NCBI RefSeq assembly: GCF_900183575.1
Contig: NZ_FXUZ01000010.1
Span: 1-63,429 of the forward strand
Length of the DNA stretch: 63,429 nucleotides
From: Staphylococcus cornubiensis
Lineage (GTDB): Bacteria > Bacillota > Bacilli > Staphylococcales > Staphylococcaceae
Reading direction: 5' to 3'
Each line of letters opens with the position of its first letter. Within the stretch, counting starts at the first letter, position 1. Positions 33,324 to 42,546 of the stretch are shown here, piece after piece. The notes below the pieces were generated by a model. That model saw only the letters and a list, made by a program, of their open reading frames with translations. It was not told where the DNA came from and did no database searches. The position numbers and the translations under genes are program-made.

Positions 33324-33766
33324 TGGAAACAATCTTTAATTATAATGAAATTAAAAATATCATCCCGCATAGACAACCTTTTTTATTGATTGATAAAGTG
33401 GTTGAATACGAACCAGGTCAACGTTGCGTTGGGATTAAGCAAGTATCAGGTAACGAACCATTTTTCCAAGGACATTTTCCTGATTATGCAGTTATGCCAG
33501 GTGTTTTAATTACTGAAGCATTGGCACAAACTGGCGCAGTTGCGATGTTAAATAGTGAAGAAAATAAAGGGAAACTTGCTTTATTTGCTGGTATCGATAA
33601 ATGTCGATTCAAAAAACAAGTCGTGCCAGGTGATACATTAGTATTAGAAGTTGAAATCACAAAAATTAAAGGACCTATTGGTAAAGGCACTGCAAAAGCA
33701 ACCGTTGATGGTCAAGTGGCGTGTAGTTGTGAATTGACTTTTGCATTGCAAGATCCAAACGCGTAA
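33323..33766 (+). CDS. fabZ: 3-hydroxyacyl-[acyl-carrier-protein] dehydratase
   Basis: This 147-residue hot-dog-fold enzyme dehydrates 3-hydroxyacyl-ACP in fatty acid elongation. The catalytic His is in [14 protein letters not shown] and the Glu in [23 protein letters not shown] precedes the ATG at 33323. The earlier in-frame start at 33284 lies within the EpuA-like gene and has no ribosome site. Confidence 0.96.
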   Translation: METIFNYNEIKNIIPHRQPFLLIDKVVEYEPGQRCVGIKQVSGNEPFFQGHFPDYAVMPGVLITEALAQTGAVAMLNSEENKGKLALFAGIDKCRFKKQVVPGDTLVLEVEITKIKGPIGKGTAKATVDGQVACSCELTFALQDPNA

Positions 33767-33777
33767 GCAATACATCC

Positions 33778-33809
33778 AACCACCTCATCAAAAAGACGGG
33801 GTGGTTTCT
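33778..33809 (+). terminator. fabZ terminator (first hairpin)
   Basis: AACCACC (33778-33784) pairs with GGTGGTT (33800-33806), followed by TTC rather than a long T-run. Confidence 0.55.
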
Positions 33810-33824
33810 ATATTCAGAGACATG

Positions 33825-33862
33825 AAAAAGCAACATTACTCATACGAGAAGTGTTGCTTTTT
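33825..33862. terminator. Bidirectional terminator fabZ / ywpF
   Basis: AAAAAGCAACA (33825-33835) pairs with TGTTGCTTTTT (33852-33862). It sits between convergent genes and works for both. Confidence 0.85.
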
Positions 33863-33934
33863 AATAATCATATTTGTTTGAACAGCGCAAATAAAAGACA
33901 GTATGACATTGGTGGTGTATGTACATTTTAAATG

Positions 33935-34369
33935 TTAATGCCGTTCATCTTTTAAGCGTGGTTTCGATTTCATCATTCGATTGAACGTCGTAATGAGTTC
34001 TTGACCTTGCAATCCTTCATTTACAAGTTGTTCAAGTAAGTTCTCAGCATAAACTTGACGTAATGTGTAAATATGACATTCAAAAACGACTGAGATACTT
34101 CCATTCAAAGGTGTAATATGTTTGATAGTTGCATCGAATAGCGCCGGATCATTCGAAGGTCGCGTAATTACGACACGAATATCTAATAGTTCTTCACTTT
34201 CCATATAAGCTTCCATCTGTTCTTGATGTATATCTGAAATCACAATTTCTAGCAACCAGCCCGTACCACTATTCTCTTTGTTAATAATTACACCGTCTAA
34301 AAGTTCATATTCAGCCACGCTACTATTTTCAGAAACAATTTGAAAACGAACAGCTTTAAACGTCTTCAT
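33935..34369 (-). CDS. YwpF-like family protein
   Basis: This 144-residue protein belongs to the YwpF family, found near fabZ and ssb in Bacilli. It opens MKTFKAVRFQIVSE and is soluble with no recognised catalytic motif. Function is unknown. The ATG at 34369 has GGAGGTGGCTCC upstream; the longer frame to 34435 lacks a site. It is divergent from the short ssb. Confidence 0.85.
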   Translation of the reverse strand: MKTFKAVRFQIVSENSSVAEYELLDGVIINKENSGTGWLLEIVISDIHQEQMEAYMESEELLDIRVVITRPSNDPALFDATIKHITPLNGSISVVFECHIYTLRQVYAENLLEQLVNEGLQGQELITTFNRMMKSKPRLKDERH

Positions 34370-34557
34370 TGGAGCCACCTCCATATCATTTAAAAATTTT
34401 ACGAAATTTCTATGATACATTTCATTATAACGCAATATTTCAAAAAATTCTCGATTACGCTTAAATACTGCATTAACTAACCTATTATTTTATGAAAAAC
34501 TGCATTTTGTCTTTTCTAATTGAAACATATATATTGTGGATACAGGAGGTGAACAAC

Positions 34558-34905
34558 ATTAACCATTTTCAAGCAGTAGGTATGATTAACCGCCCGCCTA
34601 GTTTTTACGAAAAAGAAGAGAGCTACTTTGTTACATTTACCGTTGCTGTGACGCGAGAGTATTTAAGTAAAAACCAAAAGCCCATCACTGATTACTTAAA
34701 TTGTAAAGCGTTTGGTAACATTGCTCTTCAAATTCATGAAACGATCCATGAGGGGACAACTGTAGCAGTGAGCGGGCAAATCCAAACAAGACGTTTTTAT
34801 CATAACGAAGAAAAGCGTTACGCTACAGAATTACTCGTTTCACAAATCTCTCCAATTTGTACAGCAACAGCAGTGTCAAACTCAGATGCGTTCAACATTG
34901 AATAG
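34558..34905 (+). CDS. ssb: Short single-stranded DNA-binding protein, probable AUU start
   Basis: This 115-residue OB-fold protein of the short SsbB/YwpH type lacks the acidic C-terminal tail of replicative SSB. Conserved features include FVTFTVAVTREY, ITDYLNCKAFG and VAVSGQIQTRRF. No ATG, GTG or TTG lies at the expected place. AGGAGGTG (34544-34551) is followed eight bases after its GG by ATT AAC CAT TTT, which would give MNHFQAVGMINRPP and aligns with the MN-VxLxG start of SSBs. The frame opens further upstream (ATG 34492), but without a ribosome site and with unrelated sequence. Confidence 0.8.
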   Translation: MNHFQAVGMINRPPSFYEKEESYFVTFTVAVTREYLSKNQKPITDYLNCKAFGNIALQIHETIHEGTTVAVSGQIQTRRFYHNEEKRYATELLVSQISPICTATAVSNSDAFNIE

Positions 34906-35098
34906 CAAAGCAGTAGTAAATATTTTTCAATATTTGATAATCCCATCACATTTTATCAACCCTTCTCAAAGTATATTCTCCAATTAAATAATTCGATTTA
35001 TCTCACATGATTACTTTTATCTTCAACATATTAGCTTGAGCTCTAATGATATTTGGTATACAACCAGTTACCCAAATTGTCTATCTATCAACCTTAAA

Positions 35099-35154
35099 AT
35101 GAGGTGTATTGGCTATTAAATACATGAATTGTATTTAGTGGCCAATCACCACCT
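35099..35154. repeat. Long hairpin upstream of the TPP riboswitch
   Basis: GGTGTATTGGCTATTAAATA from 35103 pairs with GTATTTAGTGGCCAATCACC (35131-35150). One T is bulged and three inner pairs are G-U or A-U, giving a stem of about 20 bp with a seven-base loop. Only a weak T-run follows. It may end ssb transcription or be a separate structured RNA. The rest of 34906-35270 is AT-rich with no gene. Confidence 0.6.
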
Positions 35155-35269
35155 TTATGCTTATTCATATTCAAGAACGGTACGGAAGAAATGGAAAATA
35201 GTCTAATTGGGCAATTTGTTTTGTTTATCTATACATATATTTCACAACTTGTTTAGTGTTTTAACATAA

Positions 35270-35299
35270 TTGAACTTACGTTTACTTTCTGATACATTA
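35270..35299 (+). promoter_or_regulatory. Promoter of thiamine operon
   Basis: TTGAAC (35270-35275), an 18-base spacer and TACATT (35294-35299) lie just before the TPP riboswitch. Confidence 0.45.
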
Positions 35300-35320
35300 A
35301 AGATAAATAAAAAATGAAGG

Positions 35321-35408
35321 ACTACTAGGGGTGCCTATTTTGGCTGAGATGAATATATTCAGACCCTCTGAACCTGATTTGGATGATACCAACGTAGGGA
35401 AGTAGCAA
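35321..35408 (+). promoter_or_regulatory. TPP riboswitch (thi box) aptamer
   Basis: The thi-box landmarks are in order: P1 GACTACT, AGGGGTGCC, GGCTGAGATGA, ACCCTCTGAACCTGATTTGG, ATGATACCAACGTAGGGAAGTAG. Binding of thiamine pyrophosphate should favour the downstream terminator and switch off tenA-thiD-thiM-thiE. Confidence 0.97.
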
Positions 35409-35437
35409 GTGGACACGAATGCTTTAATTGTGTGAAC

Positions 35438-35465
35438 GAGGCTACTTCAAGGTAGTCTTTTTTCA
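35438..35465 (+). terminator. Riboswitch-controlled terminator
   Basis: GGCTAC pairs with GTAGTC (one G-U pair) around a short loop, followed by TTTTTT. It is the expression platform of the TPP riboswitch. The same CTAC/GTAG bases occur in aptamer helix P1, which allows mutually exclusive folding. Confidence 0.85.
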
Positions 35466-35483
35466 TATTAAAGGAGAATGAAG

Positions 35484-36167
35484 ATGCGATTTTCTGAACA
35501 AATAAAGCAAGAAGCACAACCGATTATTGAACAAATTTATCACGATGATTTTATACAAGGCATGCTTAAAGGGGATATTTCAACAGAAGCCATCAAACAT
35601 TACTTGCGTGCAGACTCGCGCTATTTGAATGAATTTGCAAAAATATATGCACTGCTCATACCTAAAGTGGACACGAAAGATGAAATTCAATTTTTAACAG
35701 AACAAATTCAATTTGCGAGTTCTGGAGAGGTTGAAGCACATCATATTTTAGCAGATTATGTGGGTGAAAATTATCAGGATATCATTAAAGACGGAGATTG
35801 GTATCCATCGGCAGATCATTATATTAAACATATGTATTATAACGCTTATGCTTTTGACAATGTCGCTTATACGATTGCTGCGATGGCACCGTGTCCGTAC
35901 GTTTATCAACAAATAGGTAAAATGGCAATTGAAAAAAATACATTTGAAGCTGATCATCCGTTAAAAGCATGGTTCGATTTTTACAATAAAGAAATGGATA
36001 CATTGTTGTCATATATTGATCGTTGGCTTGATTCATATGCAGAAATCAGTTCCGATAAAGTGCAGCAACAATTGAGACAAAACTTTTTACAAAGTACAGT
36101 GCATGAAAGAAAATTTTTCAATATGGCCTATCAACTTGAAAATTGGGAATTTGGAGGAGAGAAATAA
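35484..36167 (+). CDS. tenA: Aminopyrimidine aminohydrolase / thiaminase II
   Basis: This 227-residue helical enzyme salvages the thiamine pyrimidine by hydrolysing aminopyrimidine breakdown products. The nucleophile Cys137 is in MAPCPYVYQQIG; the C-terminal VHERKFFNMAY motif is typical. AAAGGAG supports ATG 35484 rather than 35478. It is first gene after the TPP riboswitch and overlaps thiD by one base. Confidence 0.95.
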   Translation: MRFSEQIKQEAQPIIEQIYHDDFIQGMLKGDISTEAIKHYLRADSRYLNEFAKIYALLIPKVDTKDEIQFLTEQIQFASSGEVEAHHILADYVGENYQDIIKDGDWYPSADHYIKHMYYNAYAFDNVAYTIAAMAPCPYVYQQIGKMAIEKNTFEADHPLKAWFDFYNKEMDTLLSYIDRWLDSYAEISSDKVQQQLRQNFLQSTVHERKFFNMAYQLENWEFGGEK

Positions 36168-36973
36168 TGAAAAAACCAAAAATTGCGCTTACGATTGCAG
36201 GGACAGATCCAAGCGGTGGAGCAGGGGCAATGGCAGATTTAAAATCTTTTCACTCATGTGGTGTTTATGGAATGGCGGCAGTGACAAGTATTGTCGCTCA
36301 AAATTCAATGGGAGTGCAACATATTCATAATTTAGAGGCGAGTTGGCTAGAAGAGCAATTGGAAAGTGTTTTTAATGATGAAATGCCCCATGCGTTAAAG
36401 ACAGGTATGATACCGACGCCAGAAATGATGGAAGTTATTGAGAAATATTTGAAAAAGATTAATATCCCGTATGTGATTGACCCAGTTATGGTTGCAAAAA
36501 GCGGTGATTCTTTAATGGATCAAAAAGTACGTAATCGTTTGAAAGAAACACTTTTACCTTATGCAGATGTTGCAACACCTAATGTACCTGAAGCAGAGGA
36601 AATCTCTGGTGTTACAATCGATTCGGTTGAAAAAATTCATCAAGTAGGCCAATTTTTTATTCATGATATCGGTTCAAAAGGGGTAATTATTAAAGGTGGA
36701 CATTTAGAAGGTGATGCTGTGGACCACTTATTTACTCGAGATGGCCATTATGAATTTAAAAGTGAACGCTATCCTACGCAACATACACATGGCACAGGCT
36801 GTACGTTTTCTGCAGTGATTACCGCAGAATTAGCTAAAGGAAAATCAGTTTATGACGCTGTTGCCAAAGCGAAAGCATATATTTCTCTAGCCATTCAACA
36901 TACGCCAGAAATTGGTAAAGGCCGTGGCCCAGTAAATCACTTTGCATATGAAAAATTAAATGGGTGGGATTAA
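36167..36973 (+). CDS. thiD: Hydroxymethylpyrimidine/phosphomethylpyrimidine kinase
   Basis: This 268-residue ribokinase-fold kinase phosphorylates HMP and HMP-P for thiamine synthesis. It opens with [20 protein letters not shown]; the anion-hole/catalytic motif is [25 protein letters not shown] precedes the ATG. It is co-transcribed with tenA and thiM. Confidence 0.96.
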   Translation: MKKPKIALTIAGTDPSGGAGAMADLKSFHSCGVYGMAAVTSIVAQNSMGVQHIHNLEASWLEEQLESVFNDEMPHALKTGMIPTPEMMEVIEKYLKKINIPYVIDPVMVAKSGDSLMDQKVRNRLKETLLPYADVATPNVPEAEEISGVTIDSVEKIHQVGQFFIHDIGSKGVIIKGGHLEGDAVDHLFTRDGHYEFKSERYPTQHTHGTGCTFSAVITAELAKGKSVYDAVAKAKAYISLAIQHTPEIGKGRGPVNHFAYEKLNGWD

Positions 36974-36974
36974 C

Positions 36975-37778
36975 ATGAATTATTTAGCAGAAGTTAGAAA
37001 GCAACAACCCCTCGTCGTTTGCTATACAAATGATGTTGTGAAAAATTTTACTGCAAACGGTTTGTTAAGCTTAGGAGCAAGTCCTGCTATGAGTGAGGCA
37101 CCAGAAGAAGCAGAAGATTTTTTCAAAGTGACAAAAGGTTTATTAATCAATATAGGAACGTTGACAACACGAAATAGCGAAGATATGTTAGCTATTGCTA
37201 AAACAGCCAACCGCATGGGTGTACCAATCGTTTTTGATCCTGTTGCAGTAGGGGCTTCACAATTCCGAAAAGATTTCTGTAGACGATTTTTAGAAGAAAT
37301 TGATGTTTCAGTAATTAAAGGAAATGCTTCTGAGATTATGACATTAGTTGATATGACAACGACGATGAAAGGCACAGATAGCGCTTCTGATATTGATGTT
37401 GCAACAATTGCTTACCAAGCTTATGAGAAATATCAAACGGCTATTGTCCTTTCAGGTAAAGAGGACGTTGTCGTTCAGGATGGAAAAGTTGTAATATTAG
37501 CAAACGGTTCGCCGTTATTGACTAAAATCACAGGTGCGGGTTGTTTGTTAGGTGCAGTTGTCGCAAGTTTTCTATTAGGTGAAAAACAGCCTTCTATTGA
37601 TCAATTAATTGAAGCTGTATCATACTACAATATTTCAGCGGAACAAGCTGAGTTACGTGAGGGCGCAGACTTACCAGGTACATTTTTAGTCGCTTTTGTA
37701 GATGCATTAAATCAAACTTTAGCTGAATCCTACTTATTAGAGATTAAAAAGAGAGAAGTGAGTGAAAATGACTTTTAA
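36975..37778 (+). CDS. thiM: Hydroxyethylthiazole kinase
   Basis: This 267-residue kinase phosphorylates the thiazole moiety for salvage. It has [20 protein letters not shown] at the substrate site, DPVAVGAS and the ribokinase-like [24 protein letters not shown] precedes ATG 36975, one base after the thiD stop. Confidence 0.95.
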   Translation: MNYLAEVRKQQPLVVCYTNDVVKNFTANGLLSLGASPAMSEAPEEAEDFFKVTKGLLINIGTLTTRNSEDMLAIAKTANRMGVPIVFDPVAVGASQFRKDFCRRFLEEIDVSVIKGNASEIMTLVDMTTTMKGTDSASDIDVATIAYQAYEKYQTAIVLSGKEDVVVQDGKVVILANGSPLLTKITGAGCLLGAVVASFLLGEKQPSIDQLIEAVSYYNISAEQAELREGADLPGTFLVAFVDALNQTLAESYLLEIKKREVSENDF

Positions 37779-38406
37779 TAGAAAACAATTGCGTGTGTAT
37801 TTTATCGCGGGTACGCAAGATGTCAAACGAGGCACTTTAGATGGCATTTTAAAAGAAGCATTAGAAGCGGGTATTACGATGTATCAATTTCGCGAAAAAG
37901 GACCTTCATCTTTAAAAGGTGAAGAGAAAAAAGCAATGGCAGTTCGTCTTAGAGATTTATGTCGTCATTATAACGTGCCTTTCATTGTGAATGATGATAT
38001 CGATTTAGCGATTGAAGTTGATGCTGATGGTGTACATGTAGGGCAAGATGATGCGAAAGTGTCGACATTCGAACATTTATTAGAAGATAAAATTATCGGC
38101 CTCAGTGTAGGCAGTTTTGAAGAATATGATCAATCTGACCTTACAAATGTGGATTACATTGGTGTAGGTCCTGTTTATGAAACAAGTTCTAAGTTAGATG
38201 CGAGTAAACCAGGCGGTATCCGATTAATTCGACGCATGCGAGAATACGATGAAAATATTCCAATGGTCGCTATTGGGGGCATTACAGAAGAGAATATGGC
38301 ACCAATCATTAAAAACGGTGCTGACGGTATTGCAACGATTTCTTCAATTACACATAGCACAGATATTGAAAAATCTGTGAAACGTTACTTACAATATTTT
38401 AAATAA
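37768..38406 (+). CDS. thiE: Thiamine-phosphate synthase
   Basis: This 212-residue TIM-barrel enzyme joins HMP-PP and thiazole phosphate. Key motifs are [27 protein letters not shown] and [10 protein letters not shown]. It overlaps the thiM end by 11 bases. Start ATG 37768 or GTG 37762 are both possible. No thiazole-synthesis genes (thiG, thiS, thiH) are here, so this is a salvage set. Confidence 0.95.
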   Translation: MTFNRKQLRVYFIAGTQDVKRGTLDGILKEALEAGITMYQFREKGPSSLKGEEKKAMAVRLRDLCRHYNVPFIVNDDIDLAIEVDADGVHVGQDDAKVSTFEHLLEDKIIGLSVGSFEEYDQSDLTNVDYIGVGPVYETSSKLDASKPGGIRLIRRMREYDENIPMVAIGGITEENMAPIIKNGADGIATISSITHSTDIEKSVKRYLQYFK

Positions 38407-38494
38407 AGTTCAATTTGTGCCGGAATATATTTCCACCTTGATGATTTCTATGATAAAATATCATTTATGTGAATATTACATTAGAGGTGGAAAA

Positions 38495-39361
38495 ATGAAG
38501 AACAAAGCGTTAATGACAATGCTTGCAGGTGTAGTTTTACTTCTAGCGGGTTGTGACTATAGTAAACCGGGTAATCGAGACGGATTCTTTTTTAATACGT
38601 TTGTTCAACCAATGGACAGATTGATTCACTGGTTAGGGGATCATTTAAATAATAACTATGGATTAGCCATTATTATCATCGTATTGGTTGTACGTATTGT
38701 TTTATTACCATTCATGTTATCAAACTATAAAAACATGCACATGATGCGTGAAAAAATGAAGATTGCGAAGCCTGAAATTACAGAGGCACAAGAAAAAGTA
38801 AAACGCGCACGTACACAAGAAGACAAGATGGCAGCCAACCAGGAAATGATGCAAGTATATAAAAAATACAATATGAACCCAATGGCAAGTATGTTAGGAT
38901 GTTTACCACTCATCCTTCAAATGCCAATCATCATGGGATTATTCTTCGTCTTAAAATATCCGTCTGGTGGCGGTATTACGAAGTATTCAGACTTCCTTTG
39001 GTTCCATTTAGATAAACCGGATATTTGGATTACAATCATTGCGGGTGTCCTTTATTTCTTCCAAGCATATGTGTCAAGTTTAAATATGCCTCAAGAACAA
39101 CGTCAAATGGGTTATATGATGATGATAATCTCACCAATTATGATCGTGTGGATTTCATTTAGTTCTGCGGCGGCATTAGGTTTATACTGGTCAGTATCTG
39201 CTGCATTCCTTGTGATTCAAACTTATATTGCAAATGTCGTATATGGTAAAAAAGCAAAAGAAGAAGTTGCGCCATTAATTAAAAAGTTTGAAGCAGAAAA
39301 GAACGGTAAAAAAGCTGGTAAAAATACGCAAGTTGTGAGCAAAAAGAATAAAAAGAAATAG
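38495..39361 (+). CDS. yidC: Membrane protein insertase YidC (lipoprotein type)
   Basis: This 288-residue insertase helps fold membrane proteins. The signal peptide ends in the lipobox LLAGC with lipidated Cys20. The conserved five-helix core, with [20 protein letters not shown] carrying the essential arginine of the groove, is followed by a charged cytoplasmic tail rich in Lys. AGAGGTGG precedes ATG 38495. The open frame to 38417 is upstream of this site. Confidence 0.96.
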   Translation: MKNKALMTMLAGVVLLLAGCDYSKPGNRDGFFFNTFVQPMDRLIHWLGDHLNNNYGLAIIIIVLVVRIVLLPFMLSNYKNMHMMREKMKIAKPEITEAQEKVKRARTQEDKMAANQEMMQVYKKYNMNPMASMLGCLPLILQMPIIMGLFFVLKYPSGGGITKYSDFLWFHLDKPDIWITIIAGVLYFFQAYVSSLNMPQEQRQMGYMMMIISPIMIVWISFSSAAALGLYWSVSAAFLVIQTYIANVVYGKKAKEEVAPLIKKFEAEKNGKKAGKNTQVVSKKNKKK

Positions 39362-39373
39362 TAACATATCGAA

Positions 39374-39413
39374 TACTAAAAAGAGGGTCTCTCATTGAGG
39401 CCCTCTTTTTAGT
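39374..39413. terminator. Bidirectional terminator yidC / HD gene
   Basis: ACTAAAAAGAGGG (39374-39386) pairs with CCCTCTTTTTAGT (39401-39413). The stop codon of the minus-strand gene lies inside it. Confidence 0.88.
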
Positions 39414-40074
39414 GTGGTTTATTTTCAGTGATATCAGTGTCCCATTCATCGAAGAACTGTTGTAAGAACTGCTCTAAAAAGCTATGACGTTGTTGTGCCA
39501 TTTGAATAGCAACAGACGTATTCATTAAATCTTTTAATTTGAGTAGTTTCTCGAAAAAGTGCTTGATTGCTGAAGGTGGCAAGGCGTCAAAGTTCGATTG
39601 TTGTTGCATGTCATTCAAACTATCAGTGCCTGTCCACATCGGTTCATTGAAGTGACCAGCGAATTGAAAAGTACGTGCAATACCAATCGCACCAATCGCA
39701 TCAAGTCTGTCAGCATCCTGTACAATTTGTGCTTCTATCGTTTTGAGCGTGCCGACTTCTTTTGTTTTTCGAAAGCTCATATGGTCTATAATGTATAAAA
39801 TTGCTTCCTGGTCAATCAATAAAACACCTTGCTCCTTAAAAAAATCATAGAGTGCGTGACGTGCAGTTTGCGCATCAACTAATTTTTCATCGATAGTGTC
39901 ATGAAGAAGTGATGCCATTTCGATATGATATTGATTGGCAGATGGATATTGTTGTGCAATTTCAAGTGCAAGTTTTCTCACACGTAATACATGTGCGATG
40001 TCATGCCCGCTACCATCGTCTTGATGCACGGCTTTCATATAATGTTCAGCTGCATTAATATGTTGTTGTTTCAT
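39409..40074 (-). CDS. HD-domain phosphohydrolase
   Basis: This 221-residue metal-dependent hydrolase of the HD family has His in SGHDIAHVLRV, the paired HD in SLLHDTIDE and Asp in QDADRLDAIG. The substrate is unknown; relatives act on nucleotides. The start at 40074 is preferred because AAGGA abuts the ATG at 40083. It lies 18 bases after cls on the minus strand, so the two probably form an operon. Confidence 0.88.
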   Translation of the reverse strand: MKQQHINAAEHYMKAVHQDDGSGHDIAHVLRVRKLALEIAQQYPSANQYHIEMASLLHDTIDEKLVDAQTARHALYDFFKEQGVLLIDQEAILYIIDHMSFRKTKEVGTLKTIEAQIVQDADRLDAIGAIGIARTFQFAGHFNEPMWTGTDSLNDMQQQSNFDALPPSAIKHFFEKLLKLKDLMNTSVAIQMAQQRHSFLEQFLQQFFDEWDTDITENKPH

Positions 40075-40092
40075 TTTTGTCATTCCTTAAAA

Positions 40093-41583
40093 TTATAAAA
40101 TAGGGGAGAGGAGTTGACTGATGGATTCTTTAAACTTAACCCATACGCTTCGTTGTGCATAGCGTTCTTTTGTCAATTCTGTACATACTTTTAAATCTTC
40201 TTCAAAACTTTCTCGAACTTCTCTCGCTAATTTTTCATTATATACAAATGCATTCACTTCAAAATTTAAAGTAAAGCTTCGATTGTCCATATTCGTCGTA
40301 CCAACGCTCGTAATTTCATCGTCAATCGTTAACGTTTTCGCATGTAAAAACCCGTTATCATAAAGGTAAACGCGTGCGCCCGCTTCGATGAGACTTGCGA
40401 CATTTCTATAAGTTGCCCAATAAACGAACGGATGATCAGGCTTAGATGGAATCATAATGTTGACATTGACGCCACCTAAAGCAGCAATTTTTAGCGCATC
40501 CATAAATGCTTCATCAGGTACAAAATAAGGTGTTTGAATATAAATATCATTTTTTGCCATTGAAATCATTTTTAAATAACCGTATTTCACTTGTTCCCAA
40601 AATTCATCAGGACCACTTGAAGCAATTTGTACCCCTATATTTCCATTGTTCGTTTGTTTAGGTTTTGGAAAATACTGGCTACTATATGTAATGTTGTCAC
40701 GGTGCGATTGAGAGTTCCAGTCTAAAATGAAACGTAACTGTAGCGCACTGACAGCATTACCTTGAATACGTAAATGCGTATCGCGCCAATACCCAAACTT
40801 TTTGGATAAACCGAGGTATTCATTACCAACATTAAAGCCACCAACATAACCAATTTGACCGTCTATAATAACGATTTTTCGGTGATTACGATTGTTCATA
40901 CGTAAATTGATAAGCGGTAACTTAGAAGGGAAGAAAGATTCTACGTGACCGCCTTTTTGCTTAAAGCGTTTAAAATCTCGTAATGTTAATGCACGAGAAC
41001 CCATATCATCATATAACATTTTCACTTCGACGCCTTGTTCAAGTTTTTCTTCTAATAGATTTAATAAACTTTTTCCAAGGGCATCATGGCGAAAAATATA
41101 ATATTGAATATGAATATATTTTTCCGCTTGACGAATATCTTCTTTTAAACGATCGAACTTTTGCTTGCCATCTGTCAGTAATTCAATTTCATTATTATTT
41201 GTATAGTATGCTGAATTATTATAAAGCAACATCTGAATCATACGACTATAGTTTTGAATATGAGGATTGTCAGCTTCAAACTCGCCATTTTTAAGGGCAG
41301 TGAGTTGTTCATTGACGATAGAGTCTAATCCGATACGATCTTGTTGTTCGAGTTTAAAAATAGATTTTCGTTGTATCTGTCTACCAAATAATAAATATAA
41401 TATAAAGCCAACAAGCGGGAATAAGCCCAATACAAAAATCCAAGCCCATATAGAACTCGCACTTCTTCTTTCCATAAAAATAATGGTAAAGATGAAGATG
41501 AGATTTAATAAAAATGCACCGACTAATAGGTAGTTGATGAGTACATTTTGATTGTAAAAAATCGCATAAAAAAACTCTGGCAT
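40093..41583 (-). CDS. cls: Cardiolipin synthase
   Basis: This 496-residue phospholipase-D-family enzyme condenses two phosphatidylglycerols to cardiolipin. Two N-terminal membrane helices (about 12-60) precede two catalytic HKD motifs: [10 protein letters not shown] (His234) and HAKTLTIDD (His414). AAAGGAG precedes the ATG at 41583. It is divergent from csoR. S. aureus has two cls paralogues; this corresponds in location to cls2, though assignment by number is uncertain. Confidence 0.93.
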   Translation of the reverse strand: MPEFFYAIFYNQNVLINYLLVGAFLLNLIFIFTIIFMERRSASSIWAWIFVLGLFPLVGFILYLLFGRQIQRKSIFKLEQQDRIGLDSIVNEQLTALKNGEFEADNPHIQNYSRMIQMLLYNNSAYYTNNNEIELLTDGKQKFDRLKEDIRQAEKYIHIQYYIFRHDALGKSLLNLLEEKLEQGVEVKMLYDDMGSRALTLRDFKRFKQKGGHVESFFPSKLPLINLRMNNRNHRKIVIIDGQIGYVGGFNVGNEYLGLSKKFGYWRDTHLRIQGNAVSALQLRFILDWNSQSHRDNITYSSQYFPKPKQTNNGNIGVQIASSGPDEFWEQVKYGYLKMISMAKNDIYIQTPYFVPDEAFMDALKIAALGGVNVNIMIPSKPDHPFVYWATYRNVASLIEAGARVYLYDNGFLHAKTLTIDDEITSVGTTNMDNRSFTLNFEVNAFVYNEKLAREVRESFEEDLKVCTELTKERYAQRSVWVKFKESISQLLSPIL

Positions 41584-41653
41584 CACTTTTTTCTCCTTTT
41601 TTGTGAAGTGCTTTTATTGTATCATGTTATATGCTTAAGAGGAATTTTACGCA

Positions 41654-41682
41654 TTGACACATACCTATATAGGGTATATCAT
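41654..41682 (+). promoter_or_regulatory. csoR promoter with CsoR operator
   Basis: TTGACA (41654-41659), a 17-base spacer and TATCAT (41677-41682). The spacer is filled by the near-palindrome ATACCTATATAGGGTAT (41661-41677), a CsoR-type operator. Cu(I)-bound CsoR should leave it and allow expression. Confidence 0.85.
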
Positions 41683-41714
41683 TGAAGTATCAAAATGAAT
41701 CTGGGGGATGTGAC

Positions 41715-42002
41715 ATGACTGAACAAGCACATCATTCTGAAGAAATTAAACGTAACTTGAAGTCGCGTTTGAATCGTATTGAAGGCCAAGTGAAAGCAAT
41801 CAACCGCATGATAGATGAAGATGTCTATTGTGATGACGTGTTAACACAAATCAGAGCAACACGTTCAGCACTAAACAGTGTGGCATCGCGTTTATTAGAT
41901 CATCATATGAAAGGCTGTATTATGCATAAGATTGAAGAGGGCCATCAAGACGAAGCGATGGAAGAATTATTAGTGACGTTTCAAAAACTAATGAAAGATT
42001 AG
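41715..42002 (+). CDS. csoR: Copper-sensing transcriptional repressor
   Basis: This 95-residue all-helical repressor has the Cu(I) ligands Cys39 (DVYCDD), His64 and Cys68 (LDHHMKGC). It opens with helices containing KRNLKSRLNRIEGQVKAI. The start at 41715 follows GGGGGATGTGAC. Its operator lies in its own promoter and a second copy precedes copA. Confidence 0.95.
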   Translation: MTEQAHHSEEIKRNLKSRLNRIEGQVKAINRMIDEDVYCDDVLTQIRATRSALNSVASRLLDHHMKGCIMHKIEEGHQDEAMEELLVTFQKLMKD

Positions 42003-42014
42003 TGAGGTACATGT

Positions 42015-42236
42015 ATGGAACATGGTTATGTTAAGGTAACACAATTAACAACTGAACAACAACAACAGCAATTAACTGATCGGTTGTTAAGTTTAATAGG
42101 TGTCGAGTCGGTTGATATTGATTTGATGACACAACAAATTGCATTGACTTACGAAACGCCTGCAAATCTTAACACGATAGAAAAAGAAATTTATGATGCA
42201 GGATTTCCTGTTATCCAATCACATAAAGGAGTGTAA
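42015..42236 (+). CDS. csoZ: HMA-like copper protein without CXXC (CsoZ)
   Basis: This 73-residue protein has the beta-alpha-beta pattern of a heavy-metal-associated domain (GVESVDIDLMTQQIALTYE, then KEIYDAGFPVIQ), but the first loop, VTQLTTEQQQQQL, lacks any Cys. Gene order right after csoR matches S. aureus csoZ, described as a putative copper chaperone. With no CXXC, direct Cu(I) binding is doubtful. GTGAGG precedes the ATG, 12 bases after csoR. Confidence 0.75.
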   Translation: MEHGYVKVTQLTTEQQQQQLTDRLLSLIGVESVDIDLMTQQIALTYETPANLNTIEKEIYDAGFPVIQSHKGV

Positions 42237-42239
42237 AAA

Positions 42240-42446
42240 ATGGCAAAACACATCATTGAAGTAGAAGGTATGACATGTGCACATTGTAAAGCAGCAGTTG
42301 AAGGTGCAGTAAAAGAAAATGAACAAGTGACACATGTAGAGGCATTCCCTGCTGAAAATAGAGTAGAAGTAGAAGTCAATGATGAAAGTGCATTGGCAGA
42401 TGTGAAGCAACGTATTTACGACCAAGGTTATGATGTTGTATCATAA
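42240..42446 (+). CDS. copZ: Copper chaperone CopZ
   Basis: This 68-residue heavy-metal-associated domain protein has Cu(I)-binding Cys13 and Cys16 in GMTCAHCKAAVEG. It delivers copper to CopA. AAAGGAG precedes the ATG, three bases after csoZ, so it should be in the csoR transcript. Confidence 0.95.
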   Translation: MAKHIIEVEGMTCAHCKAAVEGAVKENEQVTHVEAFPAENRVEVEVNDESALADVKQRIYDQGYDVVS

Positions 42447-42464
42447 TTTAACGTAAACAAGGGC

Positions 42465-42508
42465 TTAGTTTTTCATTGAAGAGATGAGAAGTAAGCCCTC
42501 ATTTCATA
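42465..42508 (+). terminator. Hairpin between copZ and copA
   Basis: AGGGCTTA pairs with TAAGCCCT around a loop of about 25 bases. The following tail, CATTTCATATT, is only partly T-rich. It may reduce readthrough into copA or end the csoR transcript. Confidence 0.45.
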
Positions 42509-42516
42509 TTAAAAAT

Positions 42517-42533
42517 ATACCCTCTATAGGTAT
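42517..42533 (+). promoter_or_regulatory. Second CsoR operator, upstream of copA
   Basis: ATACCCTCTATAGGTAT is the reverse complement of the csoR operator with one mismatch. It ends one base before the copA ribosome site AGGAG (42534-42538). Confidence 0.85.
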
Positions 42534-42546
42534 AGGAGATGACGTA

